A stretch of DNA of 64,000 nt from Lineolata rhizophorae (GCA_010093515.1 MU001680.1:978426-1042425), one strand, 5' to 3'; counted from the first letter of the stretch, positions 33,634 through 45,163 are shown. The notes: a model not told the origin generated them from the letters alone. Made by a program: numbers and translations.

Positions 33634-35550
33634 ATGAACATGGACTCAGACGAGGAGTTCAATAGCAACAGCAACGTGGACATGTCGTCGGACGAGGGCT
33701 TTCTAGACCAGGACATGGAGAGCGATGTCAGCCTTGGCGATGGTAAGGGCTCTGCAAGTCTTCTGTGTTGATTTTCATTTTGGTTTGTTTTCGTGCGGTT
33801 GTAACTTTTTGTGCTCGCCTGTTCGATGAGTTGCGGCCCCAGGCCGTGGCTTATGCCGAAAACGAGGGAACAGATGCCCCAAACTAACGATCTCTTCTCG
33901 CACACTCTAGACTACGAGCTCGAAGCTTCGGATGACGAGGAGCCCGACATCGGCTTCGACACACAGGACAAGGACGTCAAGCCGCGCAAGGAAGCGTACC
34001 AGGTGGATTTCCAGGTCCTCTCGCCCGCCGACATCCAAGCGTCCCAAGACGAGCAGATCGACGAGGTTAGCGCCATCCTCGGCCAGCCGCCCCAAAACTC
34101 CGCCATCCTCCTCCGCTATGCCCGCTGGAATAAGGAGCGCCTTATCGAGGCCTACATGGACAAGCAGGATGAGGTTCTCGAAGCGGCCGGTCTAGGCAGT
34201 GTTGCCACCGAGCAGCCGCCGCGGTTCGAGCGGGTGCCCAACTTCATGTGCGACATCTGCTGCGAGGAGGGCGACCAGCTGGACACGTTCGCCATGAAGT
34301 GCGGACATAGGTTCTGTGCCGACTGCTACACGCATTACCTGGTTTCGAAGATCACGGATGAGGGCGAGGCGGCGAGGATCAAGTGTCCTGGCGACGGATG
34401 CAACCGCATCGTGGATTCTAAGTCGTTGGATTTCCTGGTCCCGCCTGCTGTCAAGGGGAGGTAAGTTACCCTAACCCAAACCTTCCGCTTCGTGCGCAGT
34501 GTTCCTAATACACCAAGCGTTGCGTCTAGGTATCGAGAACTTCTTACCCGTACCTACGTCGATGATAAAGAGAATCTGCGCTGGTGCCCCGCTCCAAACT
34601 GCGAGTTCGCCGTCGACTGCCCCGTGAAACGCAAGGAGCTCTTCCGCATCGTCCCCACCGTCATGTGCGAGTGCAAGCACACCTTCTGCTTCGGCTGCTC
34701 ACTCGCCGACCACCTTCCCGCACCGTGCGTCCTTGTTAAAAAGTGGCTGAAGAAGTGCGAGGATGACTCGGAGACGGCCAACTGGATCTCGGCCAACACC
34801 AAGGAATGCCCTAGGTGCCACTCGACCATCGAGAAGAACGGCGGCTGCAACCACATGACTTGCCGCAAGTGCCGCCACGAGTTCTGCTGGATGTGTATGG
34901 GCGTGTGGGCGGAGCACGGCACCAGCTGGTACAACTGCAACCGCTTCGAAGAGAGGTCCGGAGCGGAAGCACGTGATGCCCAAGCCCGTTCGAGGCAGAG
35001 CCTCGAGCGCTACCTCCATTACTATAATCGCTACGCCAACCACGAGCAGAGCGCCAAGCTCGACAAGGACATCTACATCAAGACCGAGCGCAAGATGACG
35101 CAGCTGCAGTCGGCGTCGGGCATGAGCTGGATCGAGGTGCAGTTCCTCGAGCAGGCTTCGCAGGCGCTCCAGCAGTGCCGCCAGACGCTCAAGTGGACGT
35201 ACGCCTTTGCCTACTACCTCAAGCGGAACAACCTGACCGAAATCTTCGAGGATAACCAGAAGGATCTCGAGCTTTCGGTGGAGAACCTTTCCGAGATGTT
35301 TGAGAAGCCGACAGACCAGCTCCAGGGTAAGAAGGTCGAGATCATGGACAGGACCAGCTATTGCAACAAGCGCCGCATCATCCTTCTCAACGACACCGCC
35401 GAGAACCTCAAGAAAGGCAAGTGGACCTGGAACGACGCTCCTCCCCACTATCCCCCCAAGTGCGAGATTATGCCAAAATTCTGCGACCTGCAAACTAACC
35501 ATCACATGACTATAGGCGTGTGGGAGTTCAACGTGGAGATGACTGGTTAG
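33634..35550 (+). CDS. Ariadne-type RBR E3 ubiquitin ligase
   Basis: Exons 33634-33742, 33911-34460 and 34530-35416, plus 35516-35550 if the last intron is spliced, giving 526 aa (559 if that 99-nt segment is retained). The start is the first in-frame ATG (MNMDSDEEF), followed by an acidic N-terminus as in other Ariadne proteins. A UBA-like helix region (ILGQPPQNSAILLRYARW) precedes RING1 (CDICCEEGDQLDTF, residues ~149-200), then IBR (RWCPAPNCEFAVDCP) and RING2 (CPRCHSTIEKNGGCNHMTC). Cys326 in NGGCNHM is the catalytic cysteine that forms the ubiquitin thioester. The Ariadne helical domain (LERYLHYYNRYANHEQSAKL, IEVQFLEQASQALQQCRQTL) completes it. Family members are autoinhibited and activated by neddylated cullins. 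The frame remains open upstream to 33223 with a Ser/Ala-rich stretch, so an extended N-terminus cannot be excluded. Confidence 0.9.
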
Positions 35551-37772
35551 GCCCTGCGCACTTTAGTGGCTCGGGCTTGAAGGGGTGTTTAGAGTGATTT
35601 CGAGCGAGCGAGAGGCGATCATACCACCGAAGCGGATGTCTTCCCGGGTGGGCTAATCGATAGGCTTCGGTTGAACTGGGATTTGGTTTTTTGCACCTGT
35701 CGGATCCAGAAGCGTGGTGGATGATGCTAGGCTGACTCATCATCTTGGCGAGGGTTCGACGTGGAGCACGGGTGGGACAGCACTAAGCATAGATAAATTT
35801 TCTCTCTTGCATGGGTTACCAAGTCATAAGCCGGGTGAATGAACGCAGATCCGATACTAGGCCGTTGGCGGAACCGTGGATGGTGGTGTTGGACGGAGAA
35901 CCGGCGCACAGCATCTTGGTAACGGGTCTTTCCAAACTCCTTCCTCTTGAGGCTCTTCGGGTTTTCTTTGCATATTCCACTTTTGTTTGAGACTAGAACT
36001 TTTCGGGATAGTGTGAAGACAATCTCTGTTCGATGCTGAGCTAGGACTTTGGCTATTGATTTCGTGCGTCTGTTGGTGACAGCTATATCGGGCGCGTGAC
36101 ACATCGCGCTGTGCACGTTAACCACTTACCCTCATCAATCAATTATAATATGCTCCAAAGGATCTCGTTTCTCAGGTCCATTTTAATCGTGCATGGCATT
36201 TCCCAAACACCCAATATGATCTACCTTAGTTTGTTAGCCCGCTTGATGCTATTGAGGAGGTACCTTGGAAGGAGCCACAGCTATCAGCATCGCAGACAAC
36301 ACCTCTTGGCATGTGCTCTCAACTAGCCCTGCAGGACTCGCCGGGGTAACGGGAAGTCTCTCGCCACTCATACCCAGGCCAACTTTCTCCCATCTTGAAA
36401 GAGCACGAGCCTCCAAGTGCTTGCCCGAGCTGCTTGGCAGGCTGTTCTTCAAAGGTCCGGCGAGCAACCCGCCAGCACCTAGGCCCGCAGGGCTTCGAGA
36501 CATGTCTTCCCAAGCACCCTGTCTATTAGCTGCGTCTGTTCACCACGGTCCCGGCACTATAGACTGTCGCACGTGTTGGGGGGGGGGGGGGCGAATGAGC
36601 GGAGCCTCAGTTCGGGGAAACGAGGCCTCGCCCAATCCGGTAACTGGCCAGCTAAAATCGAACGTATACGATGGATTTCGAGGTCGGTACCAGACTTTAG
36701 TATAGCCTACGCTTTGCGATCGTTTTGTCGTTAGCTGGCGGTTTTCATCCACTTGTCCGCTTCCACTCCGCTGGGCCTTTCCACGTGCAAGGCGCCACGC
36801 TCCAAGGGCCGCAGCAAACATAGTCTATTTCCCAATCCGGCAACCTACCTCGTAAAATCGAACGTGTACTTCGAAATTCAAGATTGGTACCAGACTTCGA
36901 CATGGTCAATGCTTCGCGCTCTCCTTGCCATTGGCCGCCGTTTCCATTCACACGCACGCCTCCATGTCCCCGGGTCTTTCCAACGTGGAGAGTTGCCACG
37001 CGCCTCCCAATGCCGCAACAAACAGAAATTTTGCCCAATCGGGTAACTCAGAACGCAAAATCGAACGTGTATTTCGAAATTCGAGATCGCTACCAGACTT
37101 TGACGTGATGCGCGCTTTGCGCTCGCGCCTTCGTTGGCTGCCCTTTCTTTCAACCCCCGGCGCCACAGGCCGGGATCCTTCCTCGTGTTGGCTGCCATGC
37201 CGCAATAGGACCTGGCAAAACGGTGCCTGTCCCAATCGGGTAGCTCGCCGGCGTAAAATCGAACGTGGACGCTGGATTTCAAGATCTGTACCGGACTTTG
37301 ACGCGGTCCACGCGCCCCCGATCAAGGCGCCCTTCTCCCCCCTTCCCCAACGTATACCTCTTCCACGTGCCGCCCCAGATCCAAGCAAACATCACTCATC
37401 CCAATCCGGTATTCGACAACGTAAAATCGAACGTGTACGCTGAATTTCAAGATCTGTACCGGACTTTGACGTGGTCCGTGCCTTCGAGGTGGCGCCTCTG
37501 GCTGGCAGCCCTTCCGCATGCCGCGCCATGTTTACCTTGCAGCACGCTTAGCCCCGACACCCAGAACTCTTGCACGTTCATGAACGGTAAGTTTGCTCGA
37601 ATGTCTATTGTTTATTGTCCCACTAGTGTCGCACAACCACCCTTCGTATAGCGTCCACACAACACTACGTCACGTGTTTGATGCAGCCCGTCCCAACCCG
37701 AACACCTTCCTTTCCCATTACGAACATTCCCTTCCCAGCTTTTCCCGAATGCGACGTCATTAATTAAAGCTT
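35551..37772. other. Intergenic region with ~200-bp tandem repeats
   Basis: Downstream of the Ariadne gene, 35551-36630 shows only short frames. 36633-37476 holds five degenerate repeat units (listed separately). A G-run lies at 36577-36590. No coding gene is supported. Confidence 0.6.
36633..37476. repeat. Five degenerate ~200-bp tandem repeats
   Basis: A shared core (CCCAATC-S-GG, ~12 nt, AAAATCGAACGTGTA, then ATTTC-AGAT, GTACC and GACTTTGACGTGGTC) recurs five times. The AAAATCGAACG block starts at 36654, 36854, 37057, 37255 and 37423, i.e. spacings of 200, 203, 198 and 168. Spacer DNA also shares words such as CCACGTG and GCAGCAAACA-like strings. Units have diverged by substitution and small indels, so this is an old minisatellite or regulatory array rather than a recent duplication. 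Nothing similar is seen elsewhere in the window. Confidence 0.85.
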
Positions 37773-40299
37773 TTAGATGCCCAACACATAAACAAGAAGC
37801 GAGGTAACCAAGCCGACGACCGGCAACCACTCCGACCCCGCCACACGTCGTCCTCCTCCGCCTTTACTCGTCGTCGTTGCTGCCGCCGCCGCCCCTCCCG
37901 TGCTACTGCTCAATCCCGGCCACGTGTACCCCGCCGCCGCCGACCTCGAGCCCGACGGCCTCGTCGCTCTCTCCCGCCCTTCCTCGTCCTCCTCGTCCTC
38001 CTCCGCCCCACCGTCCGCCCCCGTCTCGCTCGCCCCCGCCGCCGCCGTCGCCGCTACCGCCTCCCCCCACCCCTCCCGGACCGCGCCCAAAATAATCCCC
38101 ACCACATCCGCGTACGCCAGCGCCACCGTCCCCAGCGCCACCGAGCTGGTCCGCGCCCCGGCGACCACCACGAGGCCGGCCCCGTCCGCCGCCTCCGAGA
38201 GCACGACCGCGTCGTCGCCGTCGCCGTCGCCGTCGGCTCCCAGCGTCACCGGCGGCCCGCCCGGCCGCAGCGTCGGCCCGCCCGGCCGCAGCGTCGGCCC
38301 GCCCGGCAGCGCGAAGCCGCCCCAGTGGTCCGCCGTCAGGGTGGCCCCGCCGGCGGCGGCGGGCAGCGTGAGGACGTGGGCGGAGGTCTGCGCCGCGGCG
38401 GCGGCGCCACCGGGCGGCGACAGGAGCTGCGTCGAGCTGGGCCCGGGGGCGCCGGCGGCGGGGCCGACGACGACGGCGGTGCCGGCCGCGACGAGCGCGA
38501 CCGCCGTCCCGGACACGACGGCGCCCGGCCCGCCGGCCGCGAGGGTGTGTCCGGACACGACGAAGCGGCCCTGTGCGTCGGCGGCGTATGTCGCGGCGCC
38601 GAGGGTGAAGGACGCGCCCGCGTTGCCGGTCAGAGGCTGGAGCGTGCCGCCGAGGAGGAGGATGGGGGCGCCGCCGGCGGTGGCGGCGGCGGCGGGGATC
38701 TCACGGACGGGCGTGCCGTCGACGGTGATGGCCGGGCCGCCGGGCCGCAGCGTTTGCCCGTCGAAGACGAAAGCGCCGGCGCCGTTGGCGGTGACGGATG
38801 AGGGGCCGATGGTGACGACGGCTCCGGGAGCGGCGCCTCCTTGCTGCTCTTGGGGCGCTGGCGCGGGCGTCCCGGGCACGGGCGCGGGCGTGCCCGGTAC
38901 AGCCTGAGCAGTACCCCCGACGACGATCGCCGTTCCCTCGGGAACTTGCCAGACGAGCGTGTCGCCGACCGAGACGGGCGCGCCGCCGGCGCTCAGCGTC
39001 TGCGAGCCGTCTACGACGAACTGGCCGGCGTCGTTGGCCGTGAACGTGGACGAGCCGACGGTGAAAGCCAGCGGCGTGATGGGCGCCGGCGGGGCGGAAG
39101 GGGCTACCGGAGGGGGTGCGGCGGAGGGCTCGTTAGGGGGCAGAGGGGCGGCGTCGTGTGAGAGCGGTTCGTTCTCCGGATTTCCGGTCGGTGGTGCGTC
39201 GTCCGGAACTGGCGCCGGGTGCGATTCCGGCTCTGGCCGCGGAGGCGGAGGCGGAGTCGTTGGAGCGGGGCCGCCCGCCGTTGTCCGCGACACCGGGCCA
39301 GGCCTGTAGCTTACCACGGTCGACGTGACGGACGAGATCGGGACCTTGGCCGTGGGGATGGCGCGGATGTAGCCCGTGCAGGACTCGGTGTCGGTCAAGT
39401 CGGATGGCCAGGCCCACGACGGCAGCGTCGCGATGTTGGTGTGCACCCACCACATGCAGGGGTCCCACACGTCGCTGTCGGTTGCGCAGTTGACGTAGTC
39501 AGTCCACGTGGCGAGCGGCTCCATTTCCGGCGGCATCGTCACGACGATGTACGACTCCGGTTTGAAGGGCTGGAACTGTCTGTCCTCGACAGCGTCGCAC
39601 ATGGCTGGGCCCGTCGTCAAGGGACCGGAGAGCGCTGACGTACTGTTGGCGGAGATTTGTGCGTCGTCCTTTGTCCATCTCCACACCGACCATCCAGGTA
39701 TAATGACATATTGAGTTGGCCATGTGCTGGGCGAGAGACAAGGTTAGTAAACGGCTTTCTTCTCCTCCGTTACGGCTAGCCTGAGCGGCTCCAAAAGACA
39801 AATTCAATACATACAAAGTTTCCGTGTACACCTCCTCGATCGTCCCGTAAGTCGGAGAGAGTGTTTCTCTGAACCAGGGAAACGTGGTTGTGTACTCAGT
39901 TTCGGTAACAATGTCGATATTATACGTCACCGCTGCGGAGACAGCAGCTTCCCTCGTTGTGGCATTGGTGCCCCCCGACCGAAGATAGATGTTCGTATAT
40001 GCCCAGGCCTCGTAGTCAGACTGCGGCCGCTGCGAAATCGTCATCGTCGTCGTGGCGTTGGTTGCGTTGTCCACCTCCAGGTACACCGTCGCGGCCGTGT
40101 AATTGTACGACTCCTCCGCCCAAATCATGTGCACCATGACGCCGGCTTCAACGTGGCATGTCCCACACTCAAATGGCCCGACGTCGCAGCTGTCCCTTCT
40201 GCACGTATCCTCCGCTGCGACTGGAAATCTGCCCACCAGGCATACCGAAATCAAGCACAGAACGAGAGATTGGCACGGCAGCCGGCGAGGAAGCCGCAT
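37773..40299 (-). CDS. Secreted, probably GPI-anchored protein with Gly/Pro-rich repeats
   Basis: Two exons on the minus strand, 40299-39815 and 39726-37773, giving 812 aa; the intron runs from GTATGT via an ACTAAC branch to CCCAG. A signal peptide (QSLVLCLISVCLVGRFPVAA) leads into a Cys- and Thr-rich ectodomain with several N-glycosylation sites (NYT, NAT) and Trp-rich segments (YVIIPGWSVWRWTK, PCMWWVHTNIATLPSWAW). A Pro-rich linker follows, then about four repeats between residues ~380 and 660 built on a theme of S-x-F/Y-x-A-x-x-x-G-x-F-V-x-x-G-x-T-L-x-x-G-G (for example VVDGSQTLSAGGAPVSVGD and VFDGQTLRPGGPAITVDGT). The chain ends in a Ser/Gly-rich region and a hydrophobic tail (LPVVGLVTSLLVYVLGI), as expected of a GPI signal. 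Likely a wall or plasma-membrane surface protein; the molecular role is unknown. Strong Ala/Gly/Pro composition makes the antisense strand open too. Confidence 0.75.
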
Positions 40300-41473
40300 G
40301 GCTGCGGCTCAATTGAACACTATTGATACAAATACAGGCCGAATAGGCCGGGAGAAAGTCGGCGCAACCAAAACCAGCGAGTCGGAGGAAGCGTAGAGAA
40401 AAGAACTGAGGAGACGGCGGAGCTCTCCGAGTTCTTGTTAGCTTCAACTGACCGACTTGCTCAAGGGGACTAAACCTTCACTGCGGGCCTCTCACGCCAT
40501 TAAATCAAGGGGCCGGGGGTGTCAATAGGACAAAAGCCAACCTTCCATTGCTAACTTTAGTGCGTGTCTCGAGCCACTCGCCGGGCTCGAGAGACTCGCG
40601 GTCGCAAACAGGGGCAAGCATAATGGGCGTCAATAGATTAGCTACGAGGCGTAGGCCAGGAAAGCTTGCGCAGCGCGATAGCTAAGTGCGGAAACGCTTT
40701 CATTGCAGACCAGGGAGTGAGGATAGGCCGTCAAGTTCTTTGCCCTTTGCTCATGTTGATAGGGCGACGCCAGCATATAAAGCGGCGGGTGATGGAAGGC
40801 ATCGCGATCCTCCGGCTAAAAGGCTTCAGGTGTGCGCAAAGCGCGCCGGTAGTTTGCTTGGCTGGAGGCTGCTTTCGGGCGCCGAAGGATCGCCAACCCT
40901 CCGGACGCCCTCAGCCTCGCCCCTTCTACGCGGGAAGTGTATATTAACGAGCGAGCTTGGCGTTGAAGTTCGACCGACCGGGGCGCTGCACGTGCAGTCG
41001 CGTCCGGCCTACGCCCGATGCGGTTTGAGGCGCCCAGCCACTGAGCACGCTGGCCTGCGCCCGAAGGCTTGGCCGCTCCAGCCTCAAAGGCGCCGACGAC
41101 CTGCCTAGCGTCCGCCCGGAGCATCTTGGGCTGCGTCCGCATTACCTCATATGTGCCCCTGCATCATAGGCGTCGGTCCAGGCCTATCCGGACCGTGGAC
41201 GACTTAACGCTCTGCGAATTGCTGGGCGCGAGCCTGCTCGCCGTCATTGTGATGTCGATGTCTCTGTTCCTGGCCGCAGCCATGCGGTCATCGTGTAGCC
41301 TTCTTTGTGCCCGGTGAGGAGCTCTCTTGATCGGTCTCGAAAAGCTGCGCTCGAGCTTAAATAGGGCCGTCTTTTCCGCAGCCTTGGGGCCAACTTCCCT
41401 ACAACTCGCAGCTAGCCATCCAAGGACACTCCCTACGTGCACGCTCTGCTCTCAAGATCAGAACTCGTTCGAG
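40300..41473. other. Divergent intergenic region; promoter of con-6
   Basis: Of mixed base composition with only short frames. It separates the GPI-protein gene from con-6. A TTAAATAG string at 41357-41364, about 115 bp upstream of the con-6 ATG, could serve as a TATA element. Confidence 0.5.
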
Positions 41474-41909
41474 ATGGATCCTATCGAGAAGCCGTCCGCG
41501 GAGGAGATCTCCAAGATGGCCCAAGGCCACAAGGCCAACCTGAGCAATCCGAGTACGTCGACGAGTCGTCCCGAAACGATCCTGGCGCCTTGCTAACCGC
41601 AGCCAACGTCCATCGTGACCAGACACCAGCGCGGCGTCCAAGGCGCACTCCCGCGCGGAACTCGAGAAGCTCGGAGGCGAGGACGCCTTCTACGCCAAGG
41701 ACGGCGACCCCGTCAGCAAGAACCCCGACCGCGTCGCTGGAGGCTTGAAGGCGTAGGTGTGACCCTGCCGCTTGCGGGCCACGGTATCATGCGAACTCCA
41801 AGGCTAACGCTCAGTGAATAGTGCAATCAACACGCCGGCTGAGAGCGATCACTACGTGAGCCAGGAAGGCAAGGAAGAAGCGAAAGAGAAGCTGGAGGCT
41901 ATGAAGTAA
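41474..41909 (+). CDS. con-6: Conidiation-specific protein 6 (Con-6 family)
   Basis: Three small exons, 41474-41552, 41623-41752 and 41822-41909, giving 98 aa. The introns (GTACGT...CCAG; GTAGGT...ATAG) each have a GCTAAC branch site and split codons that rejoin correctly. The protein is hydrophilic and carries two Con-6 repeats: GHKANLSNPNTSAASKAHSR and, after NPDRVAGG, LKAAINTPAES followed by KEEAKEKLEAMK. Con-6 proteins are small, abundant, probably disordered proteins that accumulate in conidia and are degraded on germination; they are linked to desiccation tolerance. The second repeat is less canonical (NTPAESDHYVSQE in place of NNPNVSEE). The gene is too fragmented by introns to be seen as a single open frame. 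Confidence 0.8.
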
Positions 41910-43054
41910 GCTGGCGAATGGGTGGCGTTACTTTGCCTTTTACTCGAATTCATCGGAGACATGGCAATGGCGGAGAGCGCGCCATGAATGCTAGGATTCT
42001 GCGTAGTTTCAGCTTGGCGGTGGGCTCGAATTCTTGAGCTTTGCCATCACCCTCTCCCGTGTTGAGTCATAAATACGTGCAACTGCTAGTATAGCAGTTA
42101 TCATTCCATTGGCCATGACATTGATCAACTTCCTGCTCTGCTGCCCCCTGCTCGCTGCTCACTCAAAACTCTTGATAGGAACAGCTACTAAATGTATCTG
42201 TCTCTAAGAGTGGAAACATCAAGCCTATCTCCGTCATCGCGATATTCCATTCGACATAAAGCCGGTGCCACCTGACCTATGGCTACTACTCGAATCCTAG
42301 AATCCCTGATATCACTTGTAGTAACACGGCACTCCAACTATTTGATAAGTAACGTTTATTCGATACAATGCTGTACACAAAACCTCCCAGCCACACCGAC
42401 CTGATTTTTGTTCATCCCATCAATCACCATCGCCATTCGGCCTCCCCTACCGACCCGCTCCCATCGTTCCCGCCGCTATCCCATTCACCACCACACAACT
42501 GAATGGAAGTAAACATAGCAAACAAAATACGGCAAATCAAAGAGGGCCGAAGGAAGAAAAATCCATCATCCCTGCATGCCGGCGCGCAGGACCGGTCTCC
42601 TGCGCTCTATAGGAAAGTAGTGAACCACGCAATGCAAGTCGGATATCTCTTTCAAGGCACCTTGGCGGCCGTCCGTCCTCGCCGCGGCAAGAGGAGGCGC
42701 TCGCTGGACCAAAAAAAAAAAAAAGAAAATTGGCGCAGAAAAAAAAAGGAGAAAGGAAAGTCGAGCGGTCAGGGAGGACAAGACACCCGAAGCCTGGAAA
42801 TTACTCGACCGCTGTGAGTGCACGAGCACCAGCCGCCGCAGAGAATAGGAGAAAAGAGAACATCGAAAAGAAAAGCGGAGACAGTGAGCTTTTGATACAG
42901 AAGAGTTGGGTCGTGCTTGCCATCTGCCATTTCTTCCTCTTTTTTTATTTGCATTGGGCGGAGTGTGGAGTGGTACCGTCGTGTTCTTCGTGCTGGAGGT
43001 GAGTTCGATCGTGGCAGCAACGCTTAATTGGGCTCCGTACCCGTTCCTCGAAGC
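41910..43054. other. Convergent intergenic region
   Basis: AT-richer than its surroundings, with A-runs at 42710-42724 and 42740-42749. It holds the 3' UTRs of con-6 and the FKBP gene. No gene supported. Confidence 0.6.
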
Positions 43055-45163
43055 TCAATTGACCGAAATGACCTTGAGGTCGAAGACGAGCGTCGAGTTT
43101 GGCGGGATGCCCGGGACGCCCTTCGTGCCGTAGGCGAGGCTGGACGGGATGGTGATGCGGCGCTCGCCACCGACGCTCATGCCGCCGACGCCGATATCCC
43201 AGCCGCGGATGACCTCGCCAGCGCCGAGCTTGAAGGTGAAGGGCTTGCCCTTTTTGTTCGCTGCCGCGTGCATAAGGAATGTTAGTGCGATCTGCCCCGC
43301 CGCTGCCAAAGGTGTCGAAACGAAGGTGAAAGTTTATAGCGGGTACTGACCATCAAACACTTTGCCATCCTCCAACTTGCCAATGTACCGCAGACCGACG
43401 CGATCGCCCTTTTTAGCTGCGGGACCCTTGCCCAGCTTCTTATCGTCGATCTTGACGCCCTGCACCGTTTTGACGCCCAAGTTCGTCTTAGCATTCTCCT
43501 TCTTGGGTTCCTCCTTCTGCGCCCCCATTTCCTGCGCGCCCTTCTTGCCATCTTTCTTTTCCTCCTTCTTGGAACTATTCGGGCTCGGAGTAGGGCCCTG
43601 CTCTAGCTCCTTCGCAAACTGCACCTTCTTGTCCACTTTGCCGTCCGACTTTTTGACCTCTTTCACCTCCGCCGCGGCCGCTGCAACAGCCTGCCCCTGA
43701 TTGTTCTTGAGCTTCTTGAGTTGCTTCTTGCTCAGCTTCTGCTCGGGCTCCTCGGCCTTGACCGTCTTGCTGATGAGCTCGTCGAGGGTATCCGCGCCAC
43801 CCATGGCCTCATCCTCGTCCTCCGACGGTTCGGCCGGGCGCTTCTTGTTGCCCTTCTTGTTCTTGTCTTCCTTAGTCGACTTGACGAGTTTGGGTGCTTC
43901 GGGCTCGTCGTCCGACACGACCTCGGCGACGCGCGGATCCTGCATGTAGTCGAGCGCATCTTCGGACTCGTCGGCGCCGGAGGCGGCGTCCTCGAGAAGC
44001 TCCTCGTCCGAGTCTGGAGGCAGGTCGTAGTAGTCATCGTCCTCCGAGTCAGTTTCGTCGCGGCGATCCTCCGGGATGATGTAATTGCCCGTCAGGAAGA
44101 TATTGTGCGTGCCGATCACCTTGAAATAGACTTGTTCGTCCTCGTTGATAGTGATGTCAAGGTTTTGTTGGTAGTGCTGTGGAGGTCGTAAGCAAAATGA
44201 GCAATGCCGTTAGATAAGAAACGGGTGGACAGAAATAAGGCAATACTGCGGCCGTAAGGCACGGCTAGACATACCGTATTGGGATCTAAAGTGCAAATCA
44301 CATACTCCTCCATCTCAAACCCACTCTCGCTATCCTCATCCTCATCCTCGAGGTCGGCTAGATCCATGGCCTTGCCCTTGCCCTTGTTCACCTTCTTGGC
44401 CTCACCATTGACGCCGTTAACCTTGACATCATCACCATCCAGGTCCATGCCTTCCTCCTCAAGCGCCTCTTTCAATTTCCGTGCCGCCGCCTCTTCACGC
44501 TTCTTCTTGGCCTTGACGGGATCACTGGGCCCGCCATTCTTCTCCAGCTCCTCGTCGCTCTCCCCTTCCTCGTCGCTGTCTTCCTCGGAGCTCTCGCCCG
44601 CCAACGAGCTAGCCAGCCGCGCCTTGATCGCTTCGACGTCAGAACCGGAGTCGGAGTCGTCAGAGTCGGAACCTTCCTCGTAGTCCGAGTCCGTGTCGGA
44701 GCCGGCGGCGCCCACGGGCTCACGAATCAGCTTGAGCGTGGCGCGAGGCGGGGCGTTGGCAGGCAGGTCGGCGAATTCTTGAGGCGGAGAGGTCGGGTCG
44801 AGAGCGGCCATGGTGACGCGGAACTGTGAAATTGTGCGTGAGTAATTACGTAGACGCATGGCTGCATGATGCTGGGCTTGGAAGAACGATAGCATTCGCG
44901 GCGGGCGATCGGGATTGTTAATCGCGAGCGGTGGTGCCTGCATTGCTGCCTGCCTGCATGCATGACGGCCGCGCTGGTGATGCTCTGGCGTGGAGCATCG
45001 ACGGGCTCCCAGCGCGACAGGCGAGGCGAGATAGAGGGCAGGGCACTTTTTATATCGAGCCCGAAACGAGACCTACCGAAGCTGGAAAGCTGTCCGGCGA
45101 GGCGGGAATGGGCATGTCGCCCGCCGGCACAGTGAGGCCATACACGGCGACGGGCTTGGACAT
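43055..45163 (-). CDS. fpr4: Nuclear FKBP-type peptidyl-prolyl isomerase (Fpr3/Fpr4 type)
   Basis: Four exons on the minus strand: 45163-45077, 44823-44275, 44176-43351 and 43260-43055, giving 555 aa. Exon 1 encodes only [16 protein letters not shown] and the next 13 residues, and splices (254-nt intron) to [12 protein letters not shown]. The N-terminal half is nucleoplasmin-like with long acidic tracts ([18 protein letters not shown]), then [20 protein letters not shown] completes the core; Lys/Glu-rich nuclear-localisation-type segments follow. The C-terminal ~110 residues are the FKBP domain ([60 protein letters not shown]), with the usual FK506-pocket aromatics and Ile present. Yeast homologues isomerise histone H3 prolines and act as histone chaperones in the nucleolus. 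It is divergent from rev1, with 565 bp between start codons. Confidence 0.94.

Noticed and set aside
35460-35515. Alternative GT-donor intron (GTGCGA at 35460) at the end of the Ariadne gene
   Set aside because: It has good signals but shifts the frame to a tail (KRVGVQRGDDW) unlike the family; the GC donor at 35417 gives the expected ending.
33600-35550. Possibility that the RBR gene is a parkin-like or plain RING/IBR protein
   Set aside because: The order UBA-like, RING1, IBR, RING2 and a C-terminal helical Ariadne domain, plus the acidic N-terminus, identify the Ariadne subgroup.
36633-37476. tRNA or RNA polymerase III gene remnants in the 200-bp repeats (TTCGATTTT resembles a B box in reverse)
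   Set aside because: No A box at the right spacing and no cloverleaf; the match is too short.
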